31,467 bases of DNA, taken from NCBI GenBank assembly GCA_038065125.1, contig JBBTRP010000019.1, forward strand, positions 1 through 31,467, in the 5' to 3' direction. This document shows positions 23,910-30,991 of this stretch, one piece after another (position 1 is the first letter of the stretch; the number at the start of each line of letters is the position of its first letter). Both the position numbers and the translations under genes were made by a program. Below the pieces are notes generated by a model. It saw only the letters and a program-made list of their open reading frames with translations. It made no database searches and was not told where the DNA came from. The stretch is from JBBTRP01 sp038065125. Lineage in GTDB: Bacteria > Patescibacteriota > Patescibacteriia > JACQRZ01.

Positions 23910-24793
23910 TTTTTTGCGTGGATGTCCCAATCCCAGGGGAATTGTTTGATGAGTGGTGTTCTGGAAAAAATCGCATCAAGCGCTTGAAGTGGGCGGGAAA
24001 TCAACGGATGAGGCGAGAATTTTTTCCGAAAAAATTTTGAGGCGAGCGCGAGCGCATTCAGATAGCACTTCTCGCTATACTGCACCGGGACGAGCGTGAT
24101 GTCTGAAAAATACGGAGAGAGAAGTTCCCGGATGCTCTGCGGGGAGAATCCAAGCGTCTCGTCGTCAGCATGTGAGAAGGGGTTATGATTCCGTGCGCGC
24201 AATTTTTCGCGGATGATCTCATACGCTTTTCCAAAAACCCGGTACTGCCAGGACGCGGGCTCGCGCAGAAGTGCGATTCTACCTCCGGGTTTGAGTGCCC
24301 GAGCCATCTCGGCAAGCGCACGACCGGGATTCGGAAGATGATGAAACGTCGCAACTACAAAAATTGCATCTAGTGTTTGATCGCGAAACGGCAACTCTTC
24401 AGCATCAATCGCCGCATATAATCCCTGGTCACGGTGCGCGGCATCCGCGCTCTCTCGGACCTTTTTGACCGTGCCGAGTGCAATATCGGATTCGATGACG
24501 GTGTATCCCTCCCGACGAAGCTGCGACCCGAATCGCGCATTACCGCACCCAAGTTCGAGAAGCACTGCGGGTTTGGGAATGCTGCGCAGCGGATCGAGTG
24601 ACCGGGACTCCTGCGATGAAATCTGATGAATTTCCTCTTCGCAAAAATCGTGAGCACGGTGAGAATATGTTTCCATTTCCACACTCTTCACCCGATCATT
24701 TCGGGAAGCATCGGGAATGCAATCGAAAACCCCGTCGAATGACGGATAGTCTTTAAGAAAAAGATCTTGGATGTTCATGGATGAAGTTCGCAT
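23906..24793 (-). CDS. Class I SAM-dependent methyltransferase
   Basis: Methyltransferase of up to 295 residues. SAM motif I LELGCGNARFG is at about 79-89, followed by an acidic residue (IESDI), AAIDAEELPFRDQTLDAIFVVATFHHL, and LKPGGRIALLREP. It leads the polysaccharide operon, so a sugar or lipid-carrier methylation role is plausible but unproven. Start uncertain: ATG 24793 directly abuts a perfect 12-bp hairpin; ATG 24778 (MNIQDLFL) is the alternative. Confidence 0.88.
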   Translation of the reverse strand: MRTSSMNIQDLFLKDYPSFDGVFDCIPDASRNDRVKSVEMETYSHRAHDFCEEEIHQISSQESRSLDPLRSIPKPAVLLELGCGNARFGSQLRREGYTVIESDIALGTVKKVRESADAAHRDQGLYAAIDAEELPFRDQTLDAIFVVATFHHLPNPGRALAEMARALKPGGRIALLREPASWQYRVFGKAYEIIREKLRARNHNPFSHADDETLGFSPQSIRELLSPYFSDITLVPVQYSEKCYLNALALASKFFRKKFSPHPLISRPLQALDAIFSRTPLIKQFPWDWDIHAKK

Positions 24794-24794
24794 A

Positions 24795-24824
24795 AAGCCT
24801 TATACGGTTTTTCGTATAAGGCTT
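24795..24824 (-). terminator. Hairpin between rpsI and the polysaccharide operon
   Basis: AAGCCTTATACG pairs perfectly over 12 bp with CGTATAAGGCTT around a 6-base loop. On the minus strand it is followed by TATGCG, without a T run, so it may reduce read-through or stabilise the rpsI mRNA end instead of acting as a classical terminator. TATAAG just upstream (about 24838) could be a -10 box for the downstream operon. Confidence 0.55.
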
Positions 24825-24849
24825 CGGTACGTTCTTATAATCTTGACTA

Positions 24850-25353
24850 TTACCGCTTGCTGAATTGGGGTGCGCGCCGCGCGCGCTTGAGTCCCGGTTT
24901 TTTCCGCTCCTTGACGCGAGAGTCGCGCGTCACCAGTCCCTGTGCGCGAAGCGTTTTCTTGATACTCGGATCAATCGCAAGTAGCCCGCGGGCAATTCCC
25001 AAACGCAAGGCTTCTGCCTGTCCGCGAAAACCCCCACCTGTCACCTTTGCAGTCACCTGGATAGATCCAAGTACATTCGCGGCGAGGAGCGGCCGTTCGA
25101 TATCTTTTTGAAGGAGTGCGATCGGAAAGTATATTTTATACTCCTTGCCATTCACGAAAATGGCGCCGGAAGATCCTTGTGTGAGGCGTACCCGGGCGAT
25201 CGCCGATTTTCTGCGGCCAATCGCGGTCACGGTGCCCGACTCAACGCTCGGATGCGTCTCGGACTCAGAGAGCTCTGGCGAATCCGATTTTCGTTTTACC
25301 GTCCGTGGCTTTGCGGCGACTGGTCGAGTTTTTTCTTTCTTCTCTTCAGACAT
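24850..25353 (-). CDS. rpsI: 30S ribosomal protein S9
   Basis: Small-subunit protein whose C-terminal tail reaches the P-site tRNA. The core starts at TVTAIGRRKSAIARVRL and ends with the characteristic VKERKKPGLKRARRAPQFSKR. There is an N-terminal extension of about 40 charged, low-complexity residues before the core (Lys/Pro-rich, then Ser/Glu-rich), making 167 residues against the usual ~130. ATG 25353 is preferred over an upstream TTG; AAGGG lies about 7 bases before it. Last gene of the ribosomal operon, 34 bases after rplM. Confidence 0.97.
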   Translation of the reverse strand: MSEEKKEKTRPVAAKPRTVKRKSDSPELSESETHPSVESGTVTAIGRRKSAIARVRLTQGSSGAIFVNGKEYKIYFPIALLQKDIERPLLAANVLGSIQVTAKVTGGGFRGQAEALRLGIARGLLAIDPSIKKTLRAQGLVTRDSRVKERKKPGLKRARRAPQFSKR

Positions 25354-25387
25354 AGGGGTGCCCTTAGCTAACAACTGGAGGCGTTGA

Positions 25388-25768
25388 TTATTTAATATGA
25401 AGTCGCTTCATCATCCCGGTTCGCAGCCGGGTCGGTGGAAGCATTTGAGTAACCGCTCTCGTCAAAATCTCGCCAGGATTTTTCTTCATGATGTCGGATG
25501 CTTTTTTTGTCTTCAGTCCTCCCGGATATCCGGAGTATGAGTGATACTTCTTTTGACGAAGTTTTGCGCCGGTCAATTTAAGTCCGGCCGCATTCGTAAC
25601 TTCGACACGATCACCTTCATCAAGATGGGGTTGATAGGTCGGTTTGTGTTTTCCGCGCAGAAGCGTTGCGATACGAGTCGCCAGTCGTCCAACCGCCTGA
25701 CCGGACGCGTCGATCGTATGCGTTTTTCGGATGAGTGGAGTTGCTTTTTTTTTCGGTGAGACACTCAT
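25388..25768 (-). CDS. rplM: 50S ribosomal protein L13
   Basis: Early-assembly 23S rRNA-binding protein, 126 residues from ATG 25768. Signatures: THTIDASGQAVGRLATRIATLLRGKHKP, KKYHSYSGYPGGLK, and a shortened C-terminus ending at LPPTRLRTGMMKRLHI. The longer frame starting at 25825 would overlap rplQ and is rejected. Four bases separate it from the rplQ stop. Confidence 0.97.
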   Translation of the reverse strand: MSVSPKKKATPLIRKTHTIDASGQAVGRLATRIATLLRGKHKPTYQPHLDEGDRVEVTNAAGLKLTGAKLRQKKYHSYSGYPGGLKTKKASDIMKKNPGEILTRAVTQMLPPTRLRTGMMKRLHIK

Positions 25769-25772
25769 ATTC

Positions 25773-26123
25773 TTATACAAGTTCAATGCGTGCAATCGCG
25801 GCGCCATCCCCTTTCCGAAGACCAAGCTTCACAATTCGGGTGTAGCCTCCCGGGCGCTCTTTGTATCGTGGGCCAATGTCCTCAAGAAGCTTGTTTACCG
25901 CGTTTTGGGTGGGCAATACCGCTAGAAGTGCGCGCCGATGCGCTAATGTCGGTTCTTTGCCTTTGGTAATCAACCGCTCGACAATTGGCCGTATGGCCTT
26001 TGCCTTGCCGACGGTGGTCGAAACTTTTTCATATAAAATTACTTGCGCAGCAAGATTTTTGAGAAGCGCGTTTCGCGGTCCCGCCTTTCGATCAAGAGTA
26101 ACTTTTTTCTTTCGGTGGCGCAT
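25773..26123 (-). CDS. rplQ: 50S ribosomal protein L17
   Basis: Large-subunit protein near the exit tunnel, 116 residues. The N-terminus MRHRKKKVTLDRKAGPRNALLKNLAAQVILYEKVSTT is diagnostic, as is the C-terminal RYKERPGGYTRIVKLGLRKGDGA. Follows rpoA by 23 bases as in most bacteria. Confidence 0.97.
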   Translation of the reverse strand: MRHRKKKVTLDRKAGPRNALLKNLAAQVILYEKVSTTVGKAKAIRPIVERLITKGKEPTLAHRRALLAVLPTQNAVNKLLEDIGPRYKERPGGYTRIVKLGLRKGDGAAIARIELV

Positions 26124-26146
26124 GTTAATTGGCTTTAGTTTGCGGA

Positions 26147-27010
26147 CTAACTATTCTTTTTAGGCCGTCCGCGTTTTTTTGGCTCCTTCTTTTCTCCATC
26201 GGAATTATCGTCTCCGCTCTCTTCCTCTGAAAGGGCTTCCTCCTCGCCCGGGGAAATTTCCTCTGATGATTCGTCAAACGTCTCCTCGCTAGACGACTCA
26301 TCTGTCGCTCCGGAGCGTGCCGCAACCAGTGTGCCGACGGCCCCAAACTGCTCCACAAGAATCGAGCACGCGTTTTTGAGTGCGTCTTCCGCTGAGATAC
26401 TTCCGTCGGTCTCGATGTTCATGATGACCTTGTTGTAATTTGTCATCTGGCCGACGCGGACATCTTCAACACTCAGTCCGACCGTCCGGATCGGGGTAAA
26501 AAGGGCATCGAGCGCGATAGTTCCGATTTCCAGTTTTTCCTTCTCTCGCGCCTCAGTGGGGAGATATCCCTTACCTTTCTTCACGAAAATTTCCATTTCC
26601 AGCTGCGCATTCTTGTTCGTGAGAGTGCAAATCACCGCGTTGGGACTTGCAATCTCGGCCTCCGTGGTCCCTTCGACATCTGCGCCCGTGACAACTTTTT
26701 CTCCTCGAACTTTGAGCACGAGCTTCACGGTCTCTTGGCTAAACACGCGAAACCGCAGGCGCTTCAGATTGAGGATAATGTCTACCACGTCTTCTTTGAC
26801 GTAGGGAAGGTTGGAAAATTCATGTCCAACGCCCTTAATCTTCACGGCAACTGCCGCTCCGCCTTCCAGGGAAGAGAGCAGTACGCGACGAAGCGCAACG
26901 CCGATCGTGTGTCCGTACCCGGGGTACAGCGGCTCGATCGTAACGAGCGACTCATTCGGCTTTGTGCCCTGACTCGTCTCGATTTTTGTCGGAAGAGAGA
27001 TTGTGTCCAT
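26147..27010 (-). CDS. rpoA: DNA-directed RNA polymerase subunit alpha, lacking the C-terminal domain
   Basis: Alpha subunit, 287 residues from ATG 27010. The N-terminal assembly domain is complete (about 1-232): PLYPGYGHTIGVALRRVLLSSLEGGAA, LPYVKEDVVDIILNLK, and the NYNKVIMNIETDGSISAEDALKNA region. The usual helix-hairpin-helix alpha-CTD (about 80 residues, binding UP elements and activators) is absent. In its place is a strongly acidic Ser/Glu/Asp tail (about 236-273) followed by a basic end with KRGRPKK at 279-285, which matches the AT-hook minor-groove binding motif. The longer frame from 27037 overlaps rpsD and is rejected. Preceded by rpsD with a 4-base gap. Confidence 0.96.
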   Translation of the reverse strand: MDTISLPTKIETSQGTKPNESLVTIEPLYPGYGHTIGVALRRVLLSSLEGGAAVAVKIKGVGHEFSNLPYVKEDVVDIILNLKRLRFRVFSQETVKLVLKVRGEKVVTGADVEGTTEAEIASPNAVICTLTNKNAQLEMEIFVKKGKGYLPTEAREKEKLEIGTIALDALFTPIRTVGLSVEDVRVGQMTNYNKVIMNIETDGSISAEDALKNACSILVEQFGAVGTLVAARSGATDESSSEETFDESSEEISPGEEEALSEEESGDDNSDGEKKEPKKRGRPKKNS

Positions 27011-27014
27011 ACAA

Positions 27015-27659
27015 TTATTGGCGTGAATAAAACTCAATAATAGGTTTCATGTCAAAAATCGCACTCAGGTCCCCGGGCTTTGAGGGAACGCTCACTACCT
27101 TACCCTGTACATTTCCGTCGCTCTTCTCTGTGGTGAGCCACTCGGGTGGTGTGTGCTTTTCAAGGTTGGGAAGGATCTCAGAGAAATGCTTGTTGGCAGC
27201 GGCTGAAGGCTTGACCGAAATGACGTCGCCAACACGCACTTGGTATGACGGGATGGTAACTTTTTTTCCGTTCACCAGGATTAACCCATGACCAACAAGT
27301 TGCCGTGCGTCTTTTCTGGACCAAGCGAGTCCGAGCCGATACACGATGCTGTCCAGTCGCTGTTCCAGGAGCGTCAAAAAAAGTTCAGAAGTATTCCCGG
27401 TTTTTGAGGAGGCCTTCTCGAAGTAGTTCCGAAACTGACTCTCGGAAATTCCATAATAGAAGCGGGCCTTTTGCTTCTCTCTCAACTGCACTCCGTAAGG
27501 AGTGAGGCGTTGCCGAAATCCCTTCTTGGTGCCCTGTGCACCCGGTGGATAATTGCGCTTCACAATTGCGCACTTGGGAGTAAAACATCGCTCGCCCTTG
27601 AGGTAGAGCTTCACTCCCGCGCGGCGGCACAATCTGCATTTATCAAGTTCTTTTGCCAT
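27015..27659 (-). CDS. rpsD: 30S ribosomal protein S4, zinc-binding form
   Basis: Primary 16S rRNA-binding protein and assembly initiator. 214 residues from ATG 27659. A four-cysteine zinc site is seen at Cys8, Cys11, Cys25 and Cys30. The S4 RNA-binding domain shows RLDSIVYRLGLAWSRKDARQLVGHGLILVNGKKV. The start is the ATG immediately after repeat copy C; the longer frame would translate repeat sequence. Confidence 0.97.
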   Translation of the reverse strand: MAKELDKCRLCRRAGVKLYLKGERCFTPKCAIVKRNYPPGAQGTKKGFRQRLTPYGVQLREKQKARFYYGISESQFRNYFEKASSKTGNTSELFLTLLEQRLDSIVYRLGLAWSRKDARQLVGHGLILVNGKKVTIPSYQVRVGDVISVKPSAAANKHFSEILPNLEKHTPPEWLTTEKSDGNVQGKVVSVPSKPGDLSAIFDMKPIIEFYSRQ

Positions 27660-27773
27660 AGACGTTAAAATTCCAAACTCCAAACACCAAGTATCAATCC
27701 GTTTCGGTGATTGATTTTTTGAGTATTAGAATTTATTTGTAATTTGAGATTTGAGATTTGAGATTTCATACTA
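27660..27773 (-). repeat. Heptad-phased intercistronic element, copy C (rpsK-rpsD)
   Basis: On the minus strand it begins with the rpsK TAG stop and ends 4 bases after TTTTAAC, right before the rpsD ATG. Three CTCAAAT units lie in tandem. The centre can form ATCAAT..CCG-AAA-CGG-ATTGAT. The right part has TTTGG-rich heptads. Relative to copy B there are 11 substitutions over 107 aligned bases and no gaps; several central changes keep pairing through G-U wobble. Confidence 0.87.
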
Positions 27774-28202
27774 CACTCTTCGCACCTTTTTCGGCCGACA
27801 TCCGTTATGCGGGATCGGCGTGACGTCCTTAATACTCAACACATTAAACCCCATGGTATTAAGCGCACGCAGCGCGCCCTCCCGACCCGACCCAACGCCG
27901 CGAACAAATACGGAAATGTCGGTGAGGCCATAGGCTTTTACCTTGTCTGCCGCGTCCTTCACGATGACGGATGCCGCATACGGGGTCGACTTTTTGGGTC
28001 CTTTGAATCCCGCAACGCCTGCCGTTGACCACGCGAGCACGTTACCACTCACGTCGGTAAAGGTGATGAGCGTATTGTTGTAAGTCGCCTTAATATGAAC
28101 GGCGCCGACGGAGACGTTCTTAAAAGTTTTTTTTCGTTTTCCTCGGCTTGCGGTTGTCGTTTTCGACGCTTGCGTTGTCGTGGATGGTTTCTGGTCTGCC
28201 AT
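27771..28202 (-). CDS. rpsK: 30S ribosomal protein S11
   Basis: Platform protein of the small subunit, 143 residues. The core VGAVHIKATYNNTLITFTDVSGNVLAWSTAGVAGFKGPKKSTPYAA and C-terminal VTPIPHNGCRPKKVRRV are diagnostic. It has a Thr/Lys-rich N-terminal extension of about 30 residues. Lies 8 bases after rpsM. Its stop codon is the first base triplet of repeat copy C. Confidence 0.97.
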   Translation of the reverse strand: MADQKPSTTTQASKTTTASRGKRKKTFKNVSVGAVHIKATYNNTLITFTDVSGNVLAWSTAGVAGFKGPKKSTPYAASVIVKDAADKVKAYGLTDISVFVRGVGSGREGALRALNTMGFNVLSIKDVTPIPHNGCRPKKVRRV

Positions 28203-28210
28203 AGAGTAAA

Positions 28211-28600
28211 TTACGTCTTGGTGAGAGCTCGCTTTCCGGACATCATGGTTCGGCGCACATTGCCGCGGCGGGTGCGGGAGTTAGTCTTGGTGCGCTGACC
28301 TCGAGACGGGAGCCCCTTGATATGCCGGCTACCGCGATAGGTGCCGAGCTCCTTGAGATGCTTTATATTTCCCATAATCTCCCGACGAAGATCACCCTCT
28401 ACACGAAAGGTCTTTTCAACCATCTCGCGGATTTTGTTCCCCTCGCTCTCCGTCAAGTCTTTGGTACGTTTCTCTTTGTCGACGCCGGATTTCTCCAAAA
28501 TCTTTCTGGACAGTGCGAGACCAACACCAAAGATAATCGGTAATGCGTATTCTATTTTCTTATTTTGTGGGAGAAGGACTCCCGCGATTCTCAATGCCAT
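28211..28600 (-). CDS. rpsM: 30S ribosomal protein S13
   Basis: Head protein of the small subunit contacting the P-site tRNA and bridging subunits. 129 residues: MALRIAGVLLPQNKKIEYALPIIFGVG at the start, then the tail GTYRGSRHIKGLPSRGQRTKTNSRTRRG. The ATG follows repeat element D by 0-4 bases and lacks a Shine-Dalgarno sequence. Confidence 0.97.
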   Translation of the reverse strand: MALRIAGVLLPQNKKIEYALPIIFGVGLALSRKILEKSGVDKEKRTKDLTESEGNKIREMVEKTFRVEGDLRREIMGNIKHLKELGTYRGSRHIKGLPSRGQRTKTNSRTRRGNVRRTMMSGKRALTKT

Positions 28601-28679
28601 AATGAGCTTTTAGCTTTTAGCTTTTAGCCTCTTAAGATCAAACTGAAGGCTATTAGCTGATAGCTGAGGGCTGTATTCA
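28601..28679 (-). repeat. Heptad-phased intercistronic element D (rpmJ-rpsM)
   Basis: Fills the whole gap from the rpmJ TGA stop to the rpsM ATG. The left arm has CAGC-type heptads (CAGCCCT, CAGCTAT, CAGCTAA), the right arm has AAAGCTA-type heptads. AGCT blocks recur every 7 bases in both arms, and the arms can pair (TAGCC with GGCTA at the base of an 18-base loop, then AGCT with AGCT). A different unit sequence from copies A-C but the same stop-to-start placement and period. Confidence 0.75.
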
Positions 28680-28790
28680 GCCTTGTCGTTGTTTATGTTT
28701 TGGATTCGAGCAGAGCACCACAACCCTCTTCTTGCGGCGAACGGTGGTGCATTTCTGACAAATTTTTTTTACGGACGCTTGGACTTTCAT
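28677..28790 (-). CDS. rpmJ: 50S ribosomal protein L36
   Basis: A 37-residue zinc-ribbon ribosomal protein, translated by eye from the minus strand: MKVQASVKKICQKC, then TTVRRKKRVVVLC, then SNPKHKQRQG. Zinc ligands Cys11, Cys14, Cys27 and His32 match the family exactly. It lies 13 bases after infA, the usual position. Confidence 0.97.
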   Translation of the reverse strand: MKVQASVKKICQKCTTVRRKKRVVVLCSNPKHKQRQG

Positions 28791-28803
28791 TTCGGGTAGC
28801 TTC

Positions 28804-29034
28804 CTAATATCTAAAAACGACTCTTCCTTTTGTCAGATCGTACGGCGTCATTTCCAGTTTCACTCGGTCACCCGGCAGCAACCGGATTCTGTTGATACGC
28901 ATCTTGCCCGAGAGGTGGCCAAGGATCTCATGGCCGGCATCCAGCTTGATGCGAAACGATGCCGCGGGTAAGAGTTCTTCTACAACCCCGTCGACCTCGA
29001 TGAAGTCTTTTCCGGGATTGGATTCATGGGCCAT
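28804..29034 (-). CDS. infA: Translation initiation factor IF-1
   Basis: Single OB-fold factor, 76 residues, that occupies the A site during initiation. FIEVDGVVEELLPAASFRIKLDAGHEILGHLSGKMR and the end VKLEMTPYDLTKGRVVFRY are diagnostic. First gene of the visible ribosomal operon. The ATG has no Shine-Dalgarno sequence; a hairpin plus T7 tract lies just upstream. Confidence 0.97.
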   Translation of the reverse strand: MAHESNPGKDFIEVDGVVEELLPAASFRIKLDAGHEILGHLSGKMRINRIRLLPGDRVKLEMTPYDLTKGRVVFRY

Positions 29035-29042
29035 AAGAGACT

Positions 29043-29075
29043 AAAAAAAGATATCCCCCGTGCAGCACCAGGGAT
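29043..29075 (-). terminator. Attenuator-like hairpin with T7 in the infA leader
   Basis: The minus strand shows ATCCC pairing with GGGAT, extended inward by GTGC/GCAC with one mismatch and one wobble, followed after 4 bases by seven T. It ends 9 bases before the infA ATG, downstream of the proximal promoter at 29096-29123. It could end alaS transcripts or attenuate the ribosomal operon. Confidence 0.6.
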
Positions 29076-29095
29076 TCATGTCATGAGTGATTGGG

Positions 29096-29123
29096 AGTAT
29101 ACCACCAGTCGTATTTTTTGCAA
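29096..29123 (-). promoter_or_regulatory. Proximal promoter of the infA-ribosomal operon
   Basis: -35 TTGCAA (29123-29118), 16-base spacer, -10 TATACT (29101-29096). Predicted start near 29089, leader about 55 bases. Confidence 0.7.
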
Positions 29124-29172
29124 TGGTATACAAGGAAAACCGTGATTTTGAGTTAAAACCACTTCTGAATAC

Positions 29173-29201
29173 AGTATACACCTTTTTTGAAATCTCTGCA
29201 A
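29173..29201 (-). promoter_or_regulatory. Distal promoter of the infA-ribosomal operon
   Basis: -35 TTGCAG (29201-29196), 17-base spacer, -10 TATACT (29178-29173). Predicted start near 29166. A third GTATAC palindrome (29126-29131) lies between the two promoters without a good -35 box. Confidence 0.68.
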
Positions 29202-29215
29202 GGGCACTGCCAACT

Positions 29216-30964
29216 CTACCTCAATGACGCGCGGATGCGCCTCACCCCCGCACTACACGCTTCTTCCTTTGTAATGACGATCCCCCCGATCTCGCCGGTA
29301 TGAGTGACGTGTGGCCCGCCGCAAAACTCCTTTGAAAACGCACTCTCAAGGGTTTGTCCCACGAAGTAGACGTTCACTGATTCGGGATACTTTTCTTTAA
29401 AGAAATACAGTGCGCCGGTTTTTTTTGCCTCGTCGATCCCCAGACTTATTTTGTTCACGGGAAGATCCTCACCGATGACCTTGTTTACCAGAGCTTGAAC
29501 TTCGGCAATTTCTTGGGGGGTCACCTTGCGATCAAAAGAAAAATCAAACCGCGTCCGCTCGGTGGTGATATCCGACCCCCTCTGACTGACGCCGTCTCCC
29601 AGGACCGAACGTAGCGCCTGCTGCAAAAGGTGTGTTGCCGTGTGCAGTCGCGTCACGATCGCAAGTTCCGCCTCGTCCCTTGCCTTCAACTCACCGGTAT
29701 CGAGTAGAAGTCCATGGCCGCCGAATTTTTTCTCGAGGCCCGCGCGGGAGATCTCCTGGTGTTTGCGGAACTCTTCATCGAACTGTTCGCGCGTCAGGGA
29801 CTCTGCGCGAGAACCCCCTACCTCCTTGATGATCTCATACGGCAGGCCGTAACTCTCGTACAGAGTGAACGCCTCGCGACTGGCAATATTCGCGAGTTTG
29901 TTAAGTTCCCGCATGCCGTTCTTAAGAGTCTTACCAAACTTCTGTGTTTCCGCCTTCCACTGTTCGGACACGACTCCCTCATTCAGTTCAGGGTAAAACG
30001 CGCGGTAATCGGCAGCGAATCGCGAGAGTATCTGTTCGCTTTGAATGCCGCCCTCGCCAACGAGATGCTCATGGACACTTACCCGGCGCATAAGGCGTCT
30101 GAGTACATATCCGCGCTCTTTGTTTGAGGGGCGTACGCCGTCCGAGAGGAGAAATGCAATTCCGCGCAGATGGTCGAGGATAATTCGCTTGGTCCGCGTT
30201 TCAAGGTCTGGGGGGAGTAGTTCGCCGATCGGCGCAAAAAGATCTGTTTCAAAAATAGTCGGAACGTTCTGGGAGATCATGACCAAGCGCTCAAGACCCA
30301 TCCCGGTGTCGATGCCGAAAATCTGGAGCGGCCGTAATTCCGCGCGTCCGGCAAGGAGCTCCTCGCGGGATCCGGTGCACAGGAACTGATTGAATACGAT
30401 ATTCCACACTTCGATGTCTTGCCCGCGCGTATTACGGCAGTAGATTTCCGTGGTAGGTCCGCACGGGCCCGAGGTGCCGGTCGGTCCCCAGAAGACGTCG
30501 TCCATCCCCTGCTCACGGATGTCTGTCACTCCCAATGACTGCCAGATGGAGCGGGACTCGTCGTCTTTGGGTACGGTCGGCGAGCCTTCAAAGATCGAGA
30601 CGTAGGAGATCGGCAGGCCCATCACCTTCGTGATGAACTCATGCGCAAACGCGATGGACTCTTTTTTCTGATATCCGCCGAAGGAGAAATTTCCCAGCAT
30701 TTCAAAAAACGTGAGGTGCGACTCATCTCCCACCTCGTCGATGTCGGAGGTGCGGAAACTCTTTTGCGCGGACACGGTGTTTTTTGACCCGAAATCGCGC
30801 ACGGGATCCGCCTCACCGGTGTAATACTTCTTGAACTGCTGCATACCGGCGGTCGTGAGCAGGACGGATGGATCATCGGGAATCAGTGAAGACGAGGGCA
30901 CAACCGCGTGACCGCGCTCTTTAAAAAACTGAAGAAATGCTGTTCGGATTTCTGCTGAAGTCAT
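29216..30964 (-). CDS. alaS: Alanyl-tRNA synthetase, short form without C-Ala domain
   Basis: Class II synthetase charging tRNA-Ala. 582 residues against about 870 in E. coli. The catalytic domain is complete (TTAGMQQFKKYYTG; GNFSFGGYQKKESI; WGPTGTSGPCGPTTEIY; DTGMGLERL). The tRNA-recognition helices follow (about 240-400). The editing domain carries the zinc ligands His441-x3-His445 and Cys548-x3-His552. The C-terminal C-Ala/DHHA1 domain is missing: the protein ends just after the editing domain. This truncation is known in other reduced genomes. No Shine-Dalgarno sequence before the ATG. Follows mnmA by 27 bases in the same direction. Confidence 0.96.
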   Translation of the reverse strand: MTSAEIRTAFLQFFKERGHAVVPSSSLIPDDPSVLLTTAGMQQFKKYYTGEADPVRDFGSKNTVSAQKSFRTSDIDEVGDESHLTFFEMLGNFSFGGYQKKESIAFAHEFITKVMGLPISYVSIFEGSPTVPKDDESRSIWQSLGVTDIREQGMDDVFWGPTGTSGPCGPTTEIYCRNTRGQDIEVWNIVFNQFLCTGSREELLAGRAELRPLQIFGIDTGMGLERLVMISQNVPTIFETDLFAPIGELLPPDLETRTKRIILDHLRGIAFLLSDGVRPSNKERGYVLRRLMRRVSVHEHLVGEGGIQSEQILSRFAADYRAFYPELNEGVVSEQWKAETQKFGKTLKNGMRELNKLANIASREAFTLYESYGLPYEIIKEVGGSRAESLTREQFDEEFRKHQEISRAGLEKKFGGHGLLLDTGELKARDEAELAIVTRLHTATHLLQQALRSVLGDGVSQRGSDITTERTRFDFSFDRKVTPQEIAEVQALVNKVIGEDLPVNKISLGIDEAKKTGALYFFKEKYPESVNVYFVGQTLESAFSKEFCGGPHVTHTGEIGGIVITKEEACSAGVRRIRASLR

Positions 30965-30991
30965 AGAGAATACACTACACCACTCTCCGTT

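Noticed and set aside
24850..25353. S9 N-terminal extension as a fused extra domain
   Set aside because: The extra ~40 residues are low-complexity, charged and without motif; an unstructured tail is a simpler explanation.
27011..27037. Longer N-terminus for rpoA starting inside rpsD
   Set aside because: The first nine residues have no resemblance to alpha subunits; MDTISLPTKIE at 27010 is the natural start.
27660..27773. Possible CRISPR array or tRNA-like structure in the repeated spacers
   Set aside because: Units are only 7 bases and contiguous, with no unique spacers and no cas genes; no cloverleaf can be drawn.
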